Shown in pieces: positions 1-9,184 of a DNA stretch of 64,000 nucleotides. Both the position numbers and the translations under genes were made by a program. Each line of letters opens with the position of its first letter. Positions within the stretch are counted from its first letter, which is position 1. The DNA comes from a virus: positions 37,634 through 101,633 of IMG/VR virus record IMGVR_UViG_3300039310_000050. The stretch is one strand, 5' to 3'. The notes beneath the pieces were generated by a model. The model worked only from the letters and a program-made list of their open reading frames with translations. It was not told where the DNA came from and ran no database searches.

Positions 1-763
1 GAAATTCATTACTATATGGAAGTTTATCATTTCGGATACAATCATTAATATACAATTGGAATAAATCATTAGATCCTAAAGTAGCTAATGCAGTTTTAGA
101 AATATCAATTGCTCTATGACGTAATGAAGAAATTGCAGTTTCAATTTTTCCCCAATCTCCGGGAGCTATCATTTCTTCTTCTGGAAGTTCTGGTTCAAAA
201 CAATAAATTTGTTCTTGAAATGCATTTTCTGGAGCATTTGCTCCAAAATTAGCTTCCATATCTTTTATTTTATTTCCAGTATATGTGGTATGAAATACAC
301 AACCAATTTGACAAGACCGTATATATTTCGAAATTATGAAATGATGAGGAATTTTATAATTTAAAGTATTTGGTTGAAATGAAATTTCACCACCTGTGCG
401 GTACTTTGTCCAAAGAACATCTCCTTGAATAATTTGTGGAATATCACAATACCATAATCTATCATAAAGTTCCATTAAAGTAATTTGAAGTCCTTTTGAT
501 TCATGGTTTTCTAAAATATCAGCATGACAATAATTTATTTTCCCTGAAAATACACTTTTTGTTCCTACAAAAAATCTTTGATTTTCAGGATTTTTCCCAC
601 AAATAAAAGCCGGAGCACCATCCCATTTAACTGATATTCTGGTATTAGAAGTGTTTATACCACATAAAAAGTGATATACTTGTTCCAAAATATTCAATGG
701 AATAAATGGATCAGCTTTTGTAAAACATAAATCTTCTACATGCTGCAAATGAATATTCTTCAT
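1..763 (-). CDS. DUF6267-like phage protein, 3' part missing (runs off the left edge)
   Basis: Reading the minus strand from an ATG at 763 gives an open frame with no stop up to the window edge, so the C-terminus is outside. About 254 residues are visible. Near the N-terminus there is ISVKWDGAPAF followed by a GTKSVFSGK stretch; this KWDGAPA block is typical of the DUF6267 family of T4-like and cyanophage proteins (recalled from memory). KxDG also resembles motif I of nucleotidyltransferases and ligases, so a nucleotide-transfer role is possible but not shown. A clean sigma70 promoter (770-798) lies just upstream. Confidence is high that it is a gene, low for function. Confidence 0.75.
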   Translation of the reverse strand, partial: MKNIHLQHVEDLCFTKADPFIPLNILEQVYHFLCGINTSNTRISVKWDGAPAFICGKNPENQRFFVGTKSVFSGKINYCHADILENHESKGLQITLMELYDRLWYCDIPQIIQGDVLWTKYRTGGEISFQPNTLNYKIPHHFIISKYIRSCQIGCVFHTTYTGNKIKDMEANFGANAPENAFQEQIYCFEPELPEEEMIAPGDWGKIETAISSLRHRAIDISKTALATLGSNDLFQLYINDCIRNDKLPYSNEF

Positions 764-769
764 ACTTAC

Positions 770-798
770 ATATTATCAGATTTTTTCATTAATGTCAA
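770..798 (-). promoter_or_regulatory. sigma70 promoter for the 1-763 gene
   Basis: On the minus strand TTGACA (793-798), a 17-bp spacer and TAATAT (770-775), ending a few bases before the ATG at 763. The -35 box overlaps the stop codon of the preceding gene. Confidence 0.7.
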
Positions 799-2873
799 GT
801 GGCTTTACGAATATTTTCTAATGTATAATTTGGAGAAACATATTGTTTTGCAGTTTGTGCTTCTTGATTTTCTAAAAGAATATGGCGTTTAGCTATAGTT
901 TTCTTTGTTACAGCCAATACACCTAATCCTTTTAATAGGTATTTTGGATTTTTATTTTCAAAATTTCTAATTTGAAAAAATGGATAATCTTCAAAAGGAA
1001 CATCATTTAAATTTTGAATAATGGTTTTACATTCTAAAATTAATGTATTAAACCTATAATCCCAATCAAAATATCTTGTTTCCCAAGTTTGTTTAATAAC
1101 CGCACCATGTTTATAAATATCATCACCAAAAATTACATCTTGAGCTTCTTGGGAAGAAGTTTGAATATCTATTTCTGGATCCAAATTATATATACCATTC
1201 TTATTTTTTAATTTCACCAATTTTGGATAAGTATCTAATACATATTCAAATACATGTTGAGTAATTTCTCCCCAATATGTTTCTGGTGATTCCCATCCAG
1301 GCGCATCAGCTTGTTTGATTGAAATTGGAACTATACCTCGATACGTAACCAAATTCATATTACTTTTTAAACGTTCTTTAGTTTTTTTGGTACTTACATC
1401 AATAATATCAGTAATATTTTTAACAAAAAAATCTGTTCGTCCATTAACTTGGAATTCAATATTAATATTTTTATATACTTCCAAATATTCATGAATTGCA
1501 TTATAAAAATCTAATTCATTTTTTCTTCCTGCAGACATTGTAGGTAATTTAATTGTATCTTTAATTCTTGCAAAAATTTTAAAATCTCCTACTTCAATAT
1601 ACCGATATTCTGGTAAGTAAGGACCTTCATGTTCTAATTCTTTCATTTTAGGATTATAAATTCTTAAAGCATCAAAAATAGGTTTAACAAAATTAATAAT
1701 TTCTTTTTTATTTTTAACCATAATATAAAATGCTTTAGGAATACCTATAAGAGGTTCATTTAAAACATCTTTATATCCTAATTTAGTTATAATTTGTTTT
1801 ATGGTAGCTGAAGATAATTTGGCAGTAGGTGAAACTGGGAGTCTAAGAGAAATAAGATGAGTTTTTTTATTAAATTCAAATTGGCTACCCAATACTTCTG
1901 TTTTTGGATCTAATATATAATTATATAAATCTAATATCCATTTTTCAAATGATTTATGAAAAATTTTCCCACAAAAAACTTCAGCCACAAATTCTGTAGA
2001 ATTTACCGCAGCATATTCACTAACTTTATCTTCTATATCTCGTTTCAATTTAAGAGAAAATGAAGTCTCTTTTGAAAATGTTTTACTTTGTGTTTTTTCA
2101 TGATAAATATGTCCTAATTCATGCCATATTAAAGCTTCTTTATCATTATCAATTACATAAGAATGGGTAATTGTAGGATTTAAAAATAATCCTGTATTAA
2201 TTCCCATAAAATGATCAATATGATCATAATAAGCATATAATTCCATTGAATTATCAACTTTAATTTCAGGAGGTAATTTCAAATTTTTTTGTTTAGCTTT
2301 TTTAAAAACACCTAAAATTATATCCAGAATTTTAATAGAACAATCATTTTTTAAAAATTCTCCATTTCTTGGATGATCTGAAAAAGATATAACAACACCT
2401 AATTTTTTAAATTCAGCAATTAATCTATCAGGAGAATTATCTGGTAAATGATCTAAATCTAAAAGTTTCCCAGAAACATTTGTTTTACCAAATAAAATCA
2501 TTGCAGCTATTCTATGATTTCCATCAATAATATATTTTTGATTATGATATTGGATTACATAAACGGCATCTTCTCCACTTGTTGATGTTCGTAATTGTCC
2601 TTTTTGAATGATTCTTACCAATCGTTCAAAATTACTATAGGATAATACATCTTGTAAAGATAATAAGTTACTAAAATTGATTTGGGTAGGTTTCGCAAAT
2701 TCGAATCCAATATCTTCGAATTCTTTAGTAGGAGTAGGAAAATTTCTTTGGAGGATTTCTGTTATATCTTCAAGGATGGAACCAGCATTACTGGGTTGTT
2801 TAATAAAATTTTCAAACAACCCATTATAACTTTTAGTTTTTATTTCTGCGAGTTTAGTATCAATATCTAGCAT
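795..2873 (-). CDS. Large fusion protein: ParB-like domain, HELGH metallopeptidase, unknown C-terminal domain
   Basis: 692 residues. Residues about 70-130 carry YIIDGNHRIAAMILFGK, the DGNHR signature of ParB/Srx-type domains. Residues 251-255 are HELGH inside LIWHELGHIYHE, a zincin zinc-binding helix. The C-terminal third (about 440-680) has RKNELDF, GRTDFFVKN and PISIKQADAPGWESPETYWGE; its layout recalls uncharacterised nuclease-like phage proteins, but I cannot identify a catalytic set with certainty. No signal peptide or membrane segment, so it should be cytoplasmic or virion-packaged. It sits 10 bp downstream of the replicative helicase gene in the same direction, suggesting early co-transcription. 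I do not know its function; the combination of a ParB-like and a metallopeptidase domain in one chain is unusual. Confidence 0.8.
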   Translation of the reverse strand: MLDIDTKLAEIKTKSYNGLFENFIKQPSNAGSILEDITEILQRNFPTPTKEFEDIGFEFAKPTQINFSNLLSLQDVLSYSNFERLVRIIQKGQLRTSTSGEDAVYVIQYHNQKYIIDGNHRIAAMILFGKTNVSGKLLDLDHLPDNSPDRLIAEFKKLGVVISFSDHPRNGEFLKNDCSIKILDIILGVFKKAKQKNLKLPPEIKVDNSMELYAYYDHIDHFMGINTGLFLNPTITHSYVIDNDKEALIWHELGHIYHEKTQSKTFSKETSFSLKLKRDIEDKVSEYAAVNSTEFVAEVFCGKIFHKSFEKWILDLYNYILDPKTEVLGSQFEFNKKTHLISLRLPVSPTAKLSSATIKQIITKLGYKDVLNEPLIGIPKAFYIMVKNKKEIINFVKPIFDALRIYNPKMKELEHEGPYLPEYRYIEVGDFKIFARIKDTIKLPTMSAGRKNELDFYNAIHEYLEVYKNINIEFQVNGRTDFFVKNITDIIDVSTKKTKERLKSNMNLVTYRGIVPISIKQADAPGWESPETYWGEITQHVFEYVLDTYPKLVKLKNKNGIYNLDPEIDIQTSSQEAQDVIFGDDIYKHGAVIKQTWETRYFDWDYRFNTLILECKTIIQNLNDVPFEDYPFFQIRNFENKNPKYLLKGLGVLAVTKKTIAKRHILLENQEAQTAKQYVSPNYTLENIRKAT

Positions 2874-2883
2874 TCTTTAATAT

Positions 2884-4338
2884 TTAGACTTTAAAATCGG
2901 AGAATGTTTTCTTTCCACGCAACCCAAATTTCCTGGTTTGTAGATTTTTATAACCAGGTTCATATGGTTGGCTTCCATGTCTCTTGGATACATCACGCTT
3001 CATTTGTTGTTCATCTTGTTCAGGGGGATCATCTTCTCTTGTTTGGCCACGTTGTTCTACATCATACCAACGGAATTTCTTACGATCTAATCCAATAAAA
3101 AATCTTTTGTTTTCACTTGCATCTTTATATCTATTCTTGTGCTGAATAATCTTCATTTGTCCTAATTCACGCAATTTATCGGTACAAATTAAAAACCATG
3201 CAAGATCAACAGTTGCTAATAAACCAACTTTACTACCAGCTACTTGAGTAATTGTAGGATCTGTAGATTCAATTCCAGCGGCATCAAGTTGCGTTGCGCT
3301 CCAAATAGGAACATTATATTCTTGGGCTAATGCCCTTACTTCTTCAGCAATTGCCAAAATTGTAATGTGTGTTTTATCGCTTGCTTTAATACGGCAAGAT
3401 GCCATCAAGTTCATTGAATCAATGATAATAACATCTGGAATAAATTGTTTTTTTAATTTCAATTCTCCTAATAATGCTCGAATATTATTTACATGGATTG
3501 AACCTGCTGGATATTCTTTAGTTTCTAATTTACCTGGAGTACTTTCACGTGCCTTTTGTATCTTCTTTAAGAAAATTTCCTTCGGAAGATCTTCAATAGT
3601 ATCAATTGAAGTATCCAATAAATTACAATCAATTCTCAAATTGATATTTACTTCTGAAACTTCTAAAGTAATATAAAGAACATTCTTTCCCGCGCACATA
3701 TAGGATTTTGCAAGATGACAAAGACCTAATGTTTTACCAACATAAATTCCACCAACCAAAAGATTGAGAGTTTTGGAAGGTACTCCACCTTTTGTTACCT
3801 TATTACAATATGAAACATCAAAAGGTAATTTATATTCATCCGCATGTAATGTATCATATCGGAATTCTGCATCATTAAAATAATCATGACCAATGGAAGG
3901 ATCAAATGAAACTGCTAAAGCGTTTTCAAAAATATGTGGAATCGCACCTGAATCTAGTTTTTTATCTTTCCCTTCCAAAATCGCAACAGATCTATAAGCA
4001 GCGCAAACAAGTGCCTTATCTTTACAGAATTTCTCGGTCTCATCTATTAACCAATCTAATTCAAATTTTTCACTATCATCTTCCAATTCTGTTAAAGTTT
4101 CCAATACTTCTTTATATGTTTCTTCAACTACATTTTCCTTTTCAATCGATACAGCAATAACTGAAATTGTTGGAAGTTTATTGTATTCGGCAATATAATT
4201 TACGGTATGAGTAAAAATTAATTTCTCGTGAGTCTGTTTAAAATATTCCTCTTTTAAATAAGGAATAATTTTACGAGTATATTCCTCATTATGAAATAGT
4301 TGGCGGAGGATAATTGTTTCTATTCTAGTGTCTGACAT
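2884..4338 (-). CDS. 41: Replicative DNA helicase, T4 gp41 (DnaB-like)
   Basis: 484 residues, close to T4 gp41 (475). The C-terminal RecA-like domain has Walker A GGIYVGKT (196-203), the catalytic glutamate in YITLEVSE (about 222-229) and Walker B DVIIIDSMN (about 302-310), followed by an SATQLD segment, all typical of DnaB-family hexameric helicases. The N-terminal 160 residues fit the gp41 primase-interaction domain. It unwinds the lagging-strand template at the phage replication fork. Start is the ATG overlapping the end of the upstream 108-residue gene by 14 bp, so the two are probably translationally coupled. Confidence 0.93.
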   Translation of the reverse strand: MSDTRIETIILRQLFHNEEYTRKIIPYLKEEYFKQTHEKLIFTHTVNYIAEYNKLPTISVIAVSIEKENVVEETYKEVLETLTELEDDSEKFELDWLIDETEKFCKDKALVCAAYRSVAILEGKDKKLDSGAIPHIFENALAVSFDPSIGHDYFNDAEFRYDTLHADEYKLPFDVSYCNKVTKGGVPSKTLNLLVGGIYVGKTLGLCHLAKSYMCAGKNVLYITLEVSEVNINLRIDCNLLDTSIDTIEDLPKEIFLKKIQKARESTPGKLETKEYPAGSIHVNNIRALLGELKLKKQFIPDVIIIDSMNLMASCRIKASDKTHITILAIAEEVRALAQEYNVPIWSATQLDAAGIESTDPTITQVAGSKVGLLATVDLAWFLICTDKLRELGQMKIIQHKNRYKDASENKRFFIGLDRKKFRWYDVEQRGQTREDDPPEQDEQQMKRDVSKRHGSQPYEPGYKNLQTRKFGLRGKKTFSDFKV

Positions 4339-4651
4339 TGTTCTCCTGAGGAGTTAATTTCCAACCTTCTTCTTGTTCGCAAACCAATTCAAGTGCTATA
4401 GCTGCTACTATCCGAGAAAGTGCTTTCGATTTTTCACATTCTCTAGGATTATGCCCTGCATAATGTAGAATTCTATAATCATAACAAAACTGTGGTTGTC
4501 CTGGTCTATAATCCATTTCTTTTACAGGTATAATTTTAATTTTCTCTGCGACCTGGATTTTAAGTCCTTTATAAGGCCCCATATTTAATGTTACGAGATA
4601 AGGATTTGATTCATTATTGGTATAATATCCTTCTGGTAATATTCTTTTCAT
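4325..4651 (-). CDS. Hypothetical protein, 108 aa
   Basis: Not recognised. A basic protein with a central KEMDYRPGQPQFCYDYRILHY stretch and a KALSRIVAAIALELV helix near the C-terminus. It overlaps both neighbours (4 bp with the upstream gene, 14 bp with gp41), which argues for a real gene expressed with the helicase. No transmembrane segment or metal-binding cluster. Confidence 0.65.
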   Translation of the reverse strand: MKRILPEGYYTNNESNPYLVTLNMGPYKGLKIQVAEKIKIIPVKEMDYRPGQPQFCYDYRILHYAGHNPRECEKSKALSRIVAAIALELVCEQEEGWKLTPQENNVRH

Positions 4652-5235
4652 TTACTACACCTCGCAAGTCTTGCACGCCAATTAATACGGCATTTCTCCA
4701 TATCGTGGCGGTTTTCTTGGATTATTTTATCTTTTTGGTGTTCTGATATTGATGGAGCCAACGGGCCGAATAATTTATAGGACTTCTCAATAGGAAACTT
4801 TTTGAGATATAAACCATCGTCAGCATCTACAATATATTTTTTAGCAGCATCTTTATTTACCAGAATACCACACTGTTCCTCAAGTACCATAATAAATTGG
4901 GAATAGTCTTCAGGCAAAACATTGTAATGATTATTCCCACGGAACTTCATTAACTGGATTCCCTTAATACATTCTCTCCAACCAGTCTTACCATATAAAG
5001 CATGAGAACTGTATTTCACTTCAACATATAAATCAAATTTAGGAACATAAAGATCTCGTCCTTGTTCATCTTTAAACTGGATCTTTCCGTTACTAAAATC
5101 AGCAATACTATGTTCTAATTCATCTGCTTTCAGGAAATGACCTTTATTGGTATTATAGATCAATGGATCTAATGTATAATTGTTATTCACATACATCTGC
5201 CAATTTACACCCTTCTCAATATAATTTTCCACCAT
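4648..5235 (-). CDS. Hypothetical protein, 195 aa, upstream of gp41
   Basis: Not recognised by family. The middle contains FDLYVEVKYSSHALYGKTGW, where D-x3-EVK could be the core of a PD-(D/E)xK nuclease, but the other catalytic residues are not evident, so this is only a hint. ATGA-type overlap with the following gene. In the same direction as gp41 and probably co-transcribed. Confidence 0.65.
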   Translation of the reverse strand: MVENYIEKGVNWQMYVNNNYTLDPLIYNTNKGHFLKADELEHSIADFSNGKIQFKDEQGRDLYVPKFDLYVEVKYSSHALYGKTGWRECIKGIQLMKFRGNNHYNVLPEDYSQFIMVLEEQCGILVNKDAAKKYIVDADDGLYLKKFPIEKSYKLFGPLAPSISEHQKDKIIQENRHDMEKCRINWRARLARCSK

Positions 5236-5282
5236 GTCATATCATAGGTCACATTAGACATTATATAGGCACCTTTCACAAT

Positions 5283-5591
5283 TTATTCAGCATTTAAATG
5301 AAAATCAATTACAATCATAGCAATTCTATTTCCTTTACCTGAAACATCTTTTTCAAGTAAAGCATGAACCGGATAAAATCCATCACCATATCCTGTAGAA
5401 ACACAAACTCCTAATCCTTCATGGCCCGCTTCATAGTTGAAACTTTTCATATATGGGCCTTTTTCATTACTAACATCCAATTCTGGTAATCCATCACCAA
5501 TATAACATGGATCACCTATCCAACACATTCCTGAATCTACACCAATATGGCCCACTAACTTCCAATTTTCTTTTACTGGTTTCTTTTTCAT
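5283..5591 (-). CDS. Conserved phage protein, 102 aa, GDGFYPV type
   Basis: Sequence runs from VGHIGVDSGMCWIGDPCYI to GVCVSTGYGDGFYPVHA and ends in IAMIVIDF. This pattern, DSG...DPCYI...GDGFYPV, recurs in small beta-rich phage proteins of unknown function (recalled, not searched). Starts 2 bp after the stop of the upstream gene. No catalytic role can be assigned. Confidence 0.7.
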   Translation of the reverse strand: MKKKPVKENWKLVGHIGVDSGMCWIGDPCYIGDGLPELDVSNEKGPYMKSFNYEAGHEGLGVCVSTGYGDGFYPVHALLEKDVSGKGNRIAMIVIDFHLNAE

Positions 5592-5593
5592 AT

Positions 5594-5881
5594 TTACTCC
5601 GTTGTATGTAATTCGTTTTGAATTTGTTTCACCATAAATCCTAATTTATCTTTATCCAAACCCAATTCTTTTATAGAAACACCTCCCATTAAAGATTTTA
5701 CAAAATTTTGTTGTGGAGAAGTTAATTTCTTCATCATATCTTCTCTGCGCATATTTTGTTCCACTTGTTCAAATGGCTCATAATAGAAATCTACACCAGC
5801 ACCATTAAATGGTTTTAGTTTAGATACTCCGCATTCATGGAAGGCTTTCTCAAGTTTAAACTTCTTCAATTCTTTTCTCAT
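5594..5881 (-). CDS. Hypothetical protein, about 95 aa
   Basis: Not recognised. The frame is open from 5917, but the first 12 codons lie inside a sigma70 promoter (5888-5917), so the internal ATG at 5881 (MRKELKKFKLEKAF) is preferred. If transcription starts 6-7 bases after the TATAAT box, the mRNA would begin at or next to that ATG and be nearly leaderless. The C-terminal half (LTSPQQNFVKSLMGGVSIKELGLDKDKLGFMV) looks helical. Confidence 0.55.
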   Translation of the reverse strand: MRKELKKFKLEKAFHECGVSKLKPFNGAGVDFYYEPFEQVEQNMRREDMMKKLTSPQQNFVKSLMGGVSIKELGLDKDKLGFMVKQIQNELHTTE

Positions 5882-5887
5882 AACACC

Positions 5888-5917
5888 ATTATAACACAAA
5901 GGGCGCGTGGATAGCAA
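5888..5917 (-). promoter_or_regulatory. sigma70 promoter
   Basis: Minus strand TTGCTA (5912-5917), 18-bp spacer, perfect TATAAT (5888-5893). It lies immediately before the ATG at 5881 and could drive the leftward operon ending with gp41. Confidence 0.55.
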
Positions 5918-5918
5918 C

Positions 5919-6665
5919 CTACTTGAAGAATTTGTCTATATCTATAGGTTTATCCTTAATGGCTTGTTTTATGCGTTTATCGGCACCAATATAAATTTTC
6001 TTATCCTTCTCTATACCTGTAAATTTTCTATTGGTATTCACACACGCGACGCCAGTAGTACCAGATCCCATACAACAATCTAATACCATATCACCAGGAT
6101 TTGAATATGTGTTAATTAAATATTCCATTAAGGCCACGGGTTTTTGAGTTGGGTGTAATCCACGATCTTGTGAAAATTCTAAAACTGATATGGGATATCT
6201 GGTTCCTTCATTATCAATAGGAGTTTCTTTAGTTTGTTTTATTGATCCCGCTTCCCCACCAGAACGCTTACTATTCCATTTATATGGTTTTCCTTCTCTC
6301 ATTTGAGGATTATATGTCGGTTGTTTATCATAAAATACCACAACATCTTCGTGGCACTTCATTGGCATATATTTGGCTTGATATGGACTTGTACCATTAG
6401 GTTTTTGCCAAACTAAACAATATTTAAACCATTTCAAATTACTATTGATAAGCGTAGTTGTAAAAGGTTGTTGTGCTGTAAAAACATATGCCGCATTTGA
6501 CTTGGCTACTAATTTCAATTCTTTCCACAATTTATCCAAAGGTAAAATAGAATCCCAAGGACATGCAGTTGTACCATATGGAAGATCAATCAAAACCAAA
6601 TCCACAGAATGTTTTTCTATTTTGGTAAAACTTTTAAAACAATCTTCGTTATATAATGTGCCCAT
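5919..6665 (-). CDS. Site-specific DNA methyltransferase (N6-adenine or N4-cytosine)
   Basis: 248 residues from MGTLYNEDCF. Catalytic motif IV is DLPYG (27-31) near the N-terminus and the SAM-binding motif is DCCMGSGTTG near the C-terminus, with HPTQKPVALMEYLI between; this IV-to-I order marks the beta class. The ATG at 6665 (MGTL) is preferred to the one at 6701 because it fits the family N-terminus; it overlaps the upstream gene by 17 bp. It methylates phage DNA, probably for protection against host restriction or as half of a phage restriction-modification pair with the upstream gene (inference). Confidence 0.88.
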   Translation of the reverse strand: MGTLYNEDCFKSFTKIEKHSVDLVLIDLPYGTTACPWDSILPLDKLWKELKLVAKSNAAYVFTAQQPFTTTLINSNLKWFKYCLVWQKPNGTSPYQAKYMPMKCHEDVVVFYDKQPTYNPQMREGKPYKWNSKRSGGEAGSIKQTKETPIDNEGTRYPISVLEFSQDRGLHPTQKPVALMEYLINTYSNPGDMVLDCCMGSGTTGVACVNTNRKFTGIEKDKKIYIGADKRIKQAIKDKPIDIDKFFK

Positions 6666-7185
6666 ACAAATATTTATGCAAATCTTTTTTAATAACCTCA
6701 TTGTTCAACTCTCCATAACAAAATTCAATTCCCTTTTTATGTGTCACTGTCGCTCGAAAATAAGGTACTAATAAACCTCCAAATTTTGGAATAAATTCAT
6801 TAACAAGTTTTTTAGATTTCTTTATATATTCCAACCAAATAATATAATCATCAATTTTACTAATATGTTCTCCCAAAAAAGCAACAGAAAAATCTGGAGT
6901 TATATAAGTATATAATGCGTCATCTTCTTTTTTTACAAAATGACCGTTATACATTGGTTTTACATGGATCCCATGTTTTTTATTTGATTTTTCTTCTATC
7001 CGAAAACAGCATTTTCCTTCTTTAAAAATATTTTCAACAGGATCAAAATCTGGAAAATTTTGACTACCTTTTGGTTGTTCTATAAAGTCAGCATCACATT
7101 TTATTAAATATTTCTTTGTTGCTACTCCAGGATGTTTATCATATTTTAAATCAAATAATCCATTAACAAAATCATCTATAGTCAT
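6649..7185 (-). CDS. Hypothetical protein, 178 aa, coupled to the methyltransferase
   Basis: Not recognised. It has its own sigma70 promoter (7211-7240) and overlaps the methyltransferase start. It contains GKCCFRIEEKSNKK and NEFIPKFGGLLVPYFRATVTHKKGIEFCYGEL. Being tightly paired with a DNA methyltransferase raises the possibility of a cognate restriction or nicking enzyme, but I see no convincing nuclease motif. Confidence 0.65.
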   Translation of the reverse strand: MTIDDFVNGLFDLKYDKHPGVATKKYLIKCDADFIEQPKGSQNFPDFDPVENIFKEGKCCFRIEEKSNKKHGIHVKPMYNGHFVKKEDDALYTYITPDFSVAFLGEHISKIDDYIIWLEYIKKSKKLVNEFIPKFGGLLVPYFRATVTHKKGIEFCYGELNNEVIKKDLHKYLYGHII

Positions 7186-7210
7186 AAAATATTTTTCGTC
7201 ACATCAATCC

Positions 7211-7240
7211 ATTATATACTTAAACCACCTTTCATTTCAA
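7211..7240 (-). promoter_or_regulatory. sigma70 promoter
   Basis: Minus strand TTGAAA (7235-7240), 18-bp spacer, TATAAT (7211-7216), in the gap after uvsX and about 26 bp before the ATG at 7185. Confidence 0.65.
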
Positions 7241-7260
7241 TTCAAAAAGTCAAACAATTC

Positions 7261-8505
7261 TTAATCTTCCTCAACCTCACTCGCTACTTCCTCCGGCATT
7301 TCAACCGTCATACCATAATTGAATTCTTTACCGGCAAATACATCAAGCGCCTTCAGCACTTCATCGGTAAAATATACCTCTGGGTTTGCTTCGATCTGTT
7401 TTTCAGTTGCTACCTTATCACCAATTCTAATTTTACCACCCTTCTTTGCTTTCTCTTTACCTTCTTTCAGTTTCGCAAATCCTTCTGTTGCTGTTTTCTC
7501 TTTCTTCTCTTTTACTCTCTTGAATAGTTCATACTTCAATCCAAGTTCCAGTAATCCATAATACTTATCTAATCCGCCCGCATAATCCAGAGATACATCA
7601 ATCAATGTATTCTCTTTCGTCAAGCGGCCCTTTTCTAACTTACAGTGTAAAATAACTCCAACTACTTCAGTTCCTTCTTTATCTTTACTCTTACTCAAGA
7701 ATACTGAAAGCGAATTGGCATATTGTGGCCCACTGCCACCCGATTGGACTGTGTGAGAAAATAGATCTTGAGTCTTATATACATGATTCGTAATAAAGAA
7801 TGGAATATTTAATAAACCCATTTTCAATGTAATAGTTCTGAATGCTGATTTAATCAACCGGGTTCTGGTCATATCTTGTTTCTCACTACCCGATTCAGCA
7901 TCTTCCATTTCTTTCTGTGTAGAAAGATTTCCCAAAGAGTCGCATACAAACATCAATTCTTGCCGCTCTGAAGGTTTTGTTTCTTTCACTACGCGCAACA
8001 TCTTAAGTGATTGAGTCCGGAATTCTTGAACCGTTTCGATAGGAATCACATATACACGAGATACATCAATTCCTCTTGACACCATCATATCTTTTGTAAT
8101 CGCACCTTCAGTTTCAAAGAACATGATCCCCGATCCCGGGTGCGTATCCAAGAAATGTTTAACCAATGCTAAAATGAAATAGGTCTTACCTGTAGCAGAT
8201 GGTCCTGCGAAAACAACAATCTTGTTGTTAGGTGCTCCACCAAATAATGAACCACTCCATTGAGCGTTCAATAGATATACACCCGTATCAATCCAACCCG
8301 TTACATCGCCTGATATAATTCCATTTGAAGCCGCTTGAGCAAGGTCATTTCCTGTTGCTTTGGCTATCTTTTCAAAAAAGGCGATATTGGCCGTTTGCTT
8401 TACTTTCTTTTCCCGTACCTTCTTTTCTCTTACAGGTTTAGGTGCTCTTGGTTTCTTTACCCGTTGAATTTTGTTTGCTGCTTTAATTTTCTTTGGACGC
8501 GCCAT
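7261..8505 (-). CDS. uvsX: UvsX, RecA-like recombinase
   Basis: 414 residues, near T4 UvsX (391). After a lysine-rich N-terminal tail (1-40), unusual in its KKVREKKV repeats, the RecA core shows Walker A GPSATGKT (101-108), IMFFETEGAI and Walker B LMFVCDSLGN, then the L2-like FFITNHVYKT and SGGSGPQYANS. It coats ssDNA and drives strand exchange in recombination-dependent replication together with UvsY (found at 50827-51255). Its start overlaps the HD-domain gene by 23 bp. Confidence 0.92.
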   Translation of the reverse strand: MARPKKIKAANKIQRVKKPRAPKPVREKKVREKKVKQTANIAFFEKIAKATGNDLAQAASNGIISGDVTGWIDTGVYLLNAQWSGSLFGGAPNNKIVVFAGPSATGKTYFILALVKHFLDTHPGSGIMFFETEGAITKDMMVSRGIDVSRVYVIPIETVQEFRTQSLKMLRVVKETKPSERQELMFVCDSLGNLSTQKEMEDAESGSEKQDMTRTRLIKSAFRTITLKMGLLNIPFFITNHVYKTQDLFSHTVQSGGSGPQYANSLSVFLSKSKDKEGTEVVGVILHCKLEKGRLTKENTLIDVSLDYAGGLDKYYGLLELGLKYELFKRVKEKKEKTATEGFAKLKEGKEKAKKGGKIRIGDKVATEKQIEANPEVYFTDEVLKALDVFAGKEFNYGMTVEMPEEVASEVEED

Positions 8506-9184
8506 TCATTCTCTCCATTTGTAAGAAATCTTCATCAGTGGCTATTGATAGTTTCACACCATTTAATTCTAAAAACCGTTTAATATACATCGCTTTGGCA
8601 GTTACAGGAGGCCAACAAAAAAATCTTGGAATCATAGGTTTATCTAATCCCTCTTGTGACAATCTTTCCGTTACCCAATCTGGAATAGGTTTAAATAGAT
8701 AATATCCTTCAGCCATCAAGGCCATATCATCTGCCCATTTAACATCTTGTACCATTGGATATGGTAACCCAAATTTCTCATTGATTACTCGTTCTAATTT
8801 AGCTTCGACTTCACGATAACCTTCAAGTGCTTTACTATATTTAACAGGTCGGGCAATATCACTTAAATATGCTTCTGAAGCATCATGGAGCAATCCAGCT
8901 AAAGCATTTTCTGGTTGAACTAATTCGCTTACTATTACACAATGTTGTGCCACGGAATAAAATTGATTCACATGACCAGTATATCGGCAGTTATTTCCCA
9001 ATGCATGGGCAATATCTTGAATATCAATTTCATTAGGATCTGGATTAATTGGGAAAATTTTATGTCCTCTATAAGTACCTATCCAAGATCCTTTTTCATA
9101 ATTACCTTGGCGATTACTTGCTTTACTATCCGACACTTCACGATCATAAATTTCTTGACCAGTTAATTCTTTAATTTGTTCCAT
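8483..9184 (-). CDS. HD-domain phosphohydrolase
   Basis: 233 residues. The HD signature is seen as YSVAQHCVIVSEL and LLHDASEAYLSDIARPVK, then WADDMALMAEGYYL, as in YfbR-like nucleotidases and related phage HD proteins. Likely a 5'-nucleotidase or dNTP-pool enzyme acting in the cytoplasm during DNA synthesis. The gene lies between uvsX and an inserted HNH endonuclease; dUTPase and other nucleotide enzymes are nearby. Confidence 0.83.
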   Translation of the reverse strand: MEQIKELTGQEIYDREVSDSKASNRQGNYEKGSWIGTYRGHKIFPINPDPNEIDIQDIAHALGNNCRYTGHVNQFYSVAQHCVIVSELVQPENALAGLLHDASEAYLSDIARPVKYSKALEGYREVEAKLERVINEKFGLPYPMVQDVKWADDMALMAEGYYLFKPIPDWVTERLSQEGLDKPMIPRFFCWPPVTAKAMYIKRFLELNGVKLSIATDEDFLQMERMNGASKEN

